Source: an uncultured Clostridia bacterium
GTDB lineage: Bacteria > Bacillota > Clostridia > Christensenellales > UBA1242
Direction: 5' to 3'
NCBI GenBank assembly: GCA_947628195.1
Contig: CANQZB010000043.1
Span: 1-7,742, forward strand
Length of the DNA: 7,742 bases
Shown here: in pieces, positions 5,861 to 7,742 of the stretch
Position numbering within the stretch: the stretch's first letter is position 1
How the letters are laid out: each line of letters begins with the position of its first letter
Translations under genes and position numbers: made by a program
Notes under the pieces: model-generated
Told to the model about the DNA's origin: nothing
Database searches by the model: none
The model's input: only the letters and a program-made list of their open reading frames with translations

Positions 5861-7742
5861 ATGAACATTTTTAATGAAATTGACAGATTTTTTGCTTCAT
5901 TAAATAATTATATTAATTATAATGAAATATTAATAATATTTCTTGGATTATTTATTTTTTCTGCAATAGTGGTTATTATTTCCACTTCTAATTCTTACGA
6001 GGCAAAATTAATTAAAGCTATTGATAAATTTAATCATTATTTTATTAATAATCCAAATATTACGGAAGAAAATTTAATTTCTTTTAATAATAAAATGAAA
6101 TCAAGAAGTGTGCCAAAACAATTGCGCAAACAATGGCAGCAATTTGTTCTTTATAGGGAAGATAAGGCAAGCCATTATATGTCCTTTGAAAACTGCGTTG
6201 CGGCCCCTTTGCGTAACAGCACTTTTAAACGCGATGTGTCTGTTTTCAACATGTTTTCATATATTATCGCTTTCGTGTGCTTATTATTGAATTTGTATTA
6301 TTCTTCTTATGAAGGCATTTTAATATCCAGCGCGGGCAATTTCTCGTTTGACTTTTCAACATTTTTACAACACGTTTTGTTATGCCCAGTTATAATTATT
6401 ATTTTAAATCATTTATTAACAATAATGTTTAATTTTAGGCACAATGCAATAGTTGATGACCTTTATCAAAACTATCAATATTTTGAAGCCAACATTGATA
6501 AAGCAACCGAAACTCTGCCTGAGTATGTGGACTATGAAGTGTTGTTTGATAAAAACGAAATTAAACGAGGGATTCCTATTCTGTACATTTATTTGCAGAG
6601 GCGTGCAGAAGAAGAAAAACGCGAGCTTGAAACTGCAAGGCTAAAAAATGTTGAACATGAAAAGTTTAATTTTGATGAAGCTGGGGTTGCCAGTTCGCTT
6701 GTGTTGGATAGGGCAATGCAAGAAGCGGAAAACTATATTGCCGAACGTAAAAAATTATTGCAAGATATAGAGCAAATTAACGCAGAAATTACTCAGGAAG
6801 AACTTAATTTTAGGGAAACAACCAAAGAGTATCAGCGTCAAATGCAAGTTAGTAAAGAAACTTTTGATAACTTTAAAGCCCAACTTGAAGATGCAAGTTC
6901 CACCATCGAAACTAACTATATTAAAAAACAGCAACAACAAGAATTGGATCGCCAACGCAATTTGGAAAGGGATTACGACACGGCAACGGATCGCCACAAC
7001 AAACTTTTACAAGATTTACAAGGGGAAGTTGAAACCGTTGATGCTCAAATTAAAAAGGCAAAAACCACGCTTGAAAAAGGCATGATGAGCGAATTTGCAA
7101 CTTACAGCGAAAAGGTTTATGCCGAAGCTAAAAAAGTGGCAGAAGGGCGTCAAAAAGAAAAGATTGCGAATTTGGAGTCTAACATAAAACAATTACAGGA
7201 ACAAATTGAAGCAACTAATGCTGAATATTCTAACACTTATCAAGCCAAGCCGGAGCCAGAGCCTTTAACCGAAAACACCTATTCCACTCAAGAACAGCCA
7301 ACTCAGCAATATGAGGACACTTATCAAGATGAACCTGTTCAGCAGAATGAAGAGGAAGTGGAAGAGAGCGAAGTCCCTGACCAAGAATACGATTCTCAGG
7401 AATATGATTCTACGGACGAAGAGCCGGGCGATGAGCAGTATGATATAGTTAATGAAAACGAGCAAGAGTTAGATGAACACCTATTAACTGATGAAGAGTT
7501 GGACGAAAATGCTAACATAGAAGACACAGACGAAGAAGATAGCGATGGTTTATTTGAAGGAAATACAGAATTTAATGAGGGGGAAAATTTAAATTCTGAC
7601 AATAGCGTGCAAGCGCACGACATCTTCACCGTGCAGGAAGACGAAAGCAAAGGGGTAAAAAAGGCTGGAAGGCCAAGAAAAGAAAAGGCAGAAACAGTAA
7701 AAACCAGCACAGGCAAGCGCGGAAGGCCTAAAAAAGTTGAAG
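5861..7742 (+). CDS. Membrane coiled-coil protein with C-terminal AT-hooks, 3' end outside window
   Basis: The frame is open from ATG 5861 to the window edge, 627 codons without a stop. I do not recognise a named family for the whole protein. Domains in order: a membrane helix at about 22-42; a soluble loop 43-128 with a basic patch (KMKSRSVPKQLRKQW, 78-92); helices at about 128-148 and 169-190 joined by a short loop; a charged helical region with long coiled coil from about 245 to 450, rich in Glu, Lys and Gln; a strongly acidic, Gln/Tyr/Pro-containing, probably disordered linker at 460-595; then a sudden switch to basic sequence with two AT-hook cores, AGRPRKEK (602-609) and KRGRPKK (619-625). 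The basic 43-128 loop argues for N-terminus out, loop in and long tail in the cytoplasm, where AT-hooks could reach DNA. The layout of helices resembles MotA/TolQ/ExbB proteins, but no motif of that family is clear. The first ~80 codons are about 17% G+C against about 38% for the next 80. Real coding is well supported; DNA-membrane tethering is inference. Confidence 0.88.
   Translation, partial: MNIFNEIDRFFASLNNYINYNEILIIFLGLFIFSAIVVIISTSNSYEAKLIKAIDKFNHYFINNPNITEENLISFNNKMKSRSVPKQLRKQWQQFVLYREDKASHYMSFENCVAAPLRNSTFKRDVSVFNMFSYIIAFVCLLLNLYYSSYEGILISSAGNFSFDFSTFLQHVLLCPVIIIILNHLLTIMFNFRHNAIVDDLYQNYQYFEANIDKATETLPEYVDYEVLFDKNEIKRGIPILYIYLQRRAEEEKRELETARLKNVEHEKFNFDEAGVASSLVLDRAMQEAENYIAERKKLLQDIEQINAEITQEELNFRETTKEYQRQMQVSKETFDNFKAQLEDASSTIETNYIKKQQQQELDRQRNLERDYDTATDRHNKLLQDLQGEVETVDAQIKKAKTTLEKGMMSEFATYSEKVYAEAKKVAEGRQKEKIANLESNIKQLQEQIEATNAEYSNTYQAKPEPEPLTENTYSTQEQPTQQYEDTYQDEPVQQNEEEVEESEVPDQEYDSQEYDSTDEEPGDEQYDIVNENEQELDEHLLTDEELDENANIEDTDEEDSDGLFEGNTEFNEGENLNSDNSVQAHDIFTVQEDESKGVKKAGRPRKEKAETVKTSTGKRGRPKKVE
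7658..7738 (+). other. Two AT-hook DNA-binding motifs (54-bp spacing)
   Basis: Residues 600-608 (KKAGRPRKE) and 619-626 (KRGRPKKV) each have the Gly-Arg-Pro core flanked by Lys/Arg that defines the AT-hook, a minor-groove binder of short A/T runs. The cores start at 7667 and 7721, exactly 18 codons apart, and share the DNA word GGAAGGCC. This suggests a tandem array that may continue beyond the window edge. Confidence 0.8.

Noticed and set aside
6108..7085. Short open frames at 6108-6290, 6453-6644 and 6864-7085 on the plus strand and 6755-6997 on the minus strand
   Set aside because: All lie inside the long frame that starts at 5861, which has a promoter, a ribosome site and coherent domain structure.
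7265..7716. Minus-strand open frames rich in Ser or Leu/Ile
   Set aside because: They are antisense shadows of the Glu/Asp-rich linker, whose GAA/GAT/GAG codons read as Ser/Leu/Phe codons in reverse; no ribosome site or family resemblance.
1..7742. CRISPR array, tRNA or rRNA gene, or insertion sequence
   Set aside because: No regularly spaced identical repeats, no cloverleaf or rRNA-like stretches, and no transposase or terminal inverted repeats were seen.

Overview
The window reads as chromosomal DNA from a low-GC Gram-positive-type bacterium, most likely an uncultured member of the Bacillota (Clostridia or a neighbouring gut-type lineage). The reasons are strong A/T bias at third codon positions and Lys/Asn/Ile-rich proteins. 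There is also a YugP-type zinc metallopeptidase, a single-protein alanine racemase (so peptidoglycan is made) and a QueH-type queuosine enzyme. The standard bacterial code fits: UGA is not needed as a sense codon, and the visible stops are TAA or TAG. The lineage is inferred from protein style alone.

Layout: (1) 1-3210 (+) is the 3' part of a very large surface-type protein built of GLUG-like beta-helix repeats, open at the left edge. (2) 3233-3811 (+) is queH, epoxyqueuosine reductase, apparently driven by a near-perfect sigma-A promoter inside the end of the previous gene, placed so that the mRNA would start at or next to the AUG. A perfect 12-bp inverted repeat lies inside its first codons. 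(3) 3830-4843 (+) is alr, alanine racemase. (4) 4840-5562 (-) is a YugP-family membrane zinc metallopeptidase, convergent with alr and overlapping it by 4 bp. (5) 5563-5860 is a divergent intergenic region containing about 215 bp with only about 5% G+C. (6) From 5861 to the right edge (+) runs a long uninterrupted coding region of at least 627 codons with no stop in the window. It encodes a three-helix membrane protein with a long coiled coil, a strongly acidic linker and two AT-hook DNA-binding motifs at the visible end.

The first three plus-strand genes are closely packed (22 and 18 bp gaps) but look functionally unrelated: cell surface, tRNA modification and cell-wall precursor supply. The metallopeptidase and the AT-hook gene diverge from the ultra-AT-rich spacer.

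The most unusual item is the membrane-anchored AT-hook protein next to an almost pure A/T spacer. By positive-inside reasoning its tail is cytoplasmic, so it could tether AT-rich DNA to the membrane, and the adjacent spacer is an obvious candidate target, possibly for autoregulation. That function is inference; the domains and composition are read directly from the sequence.
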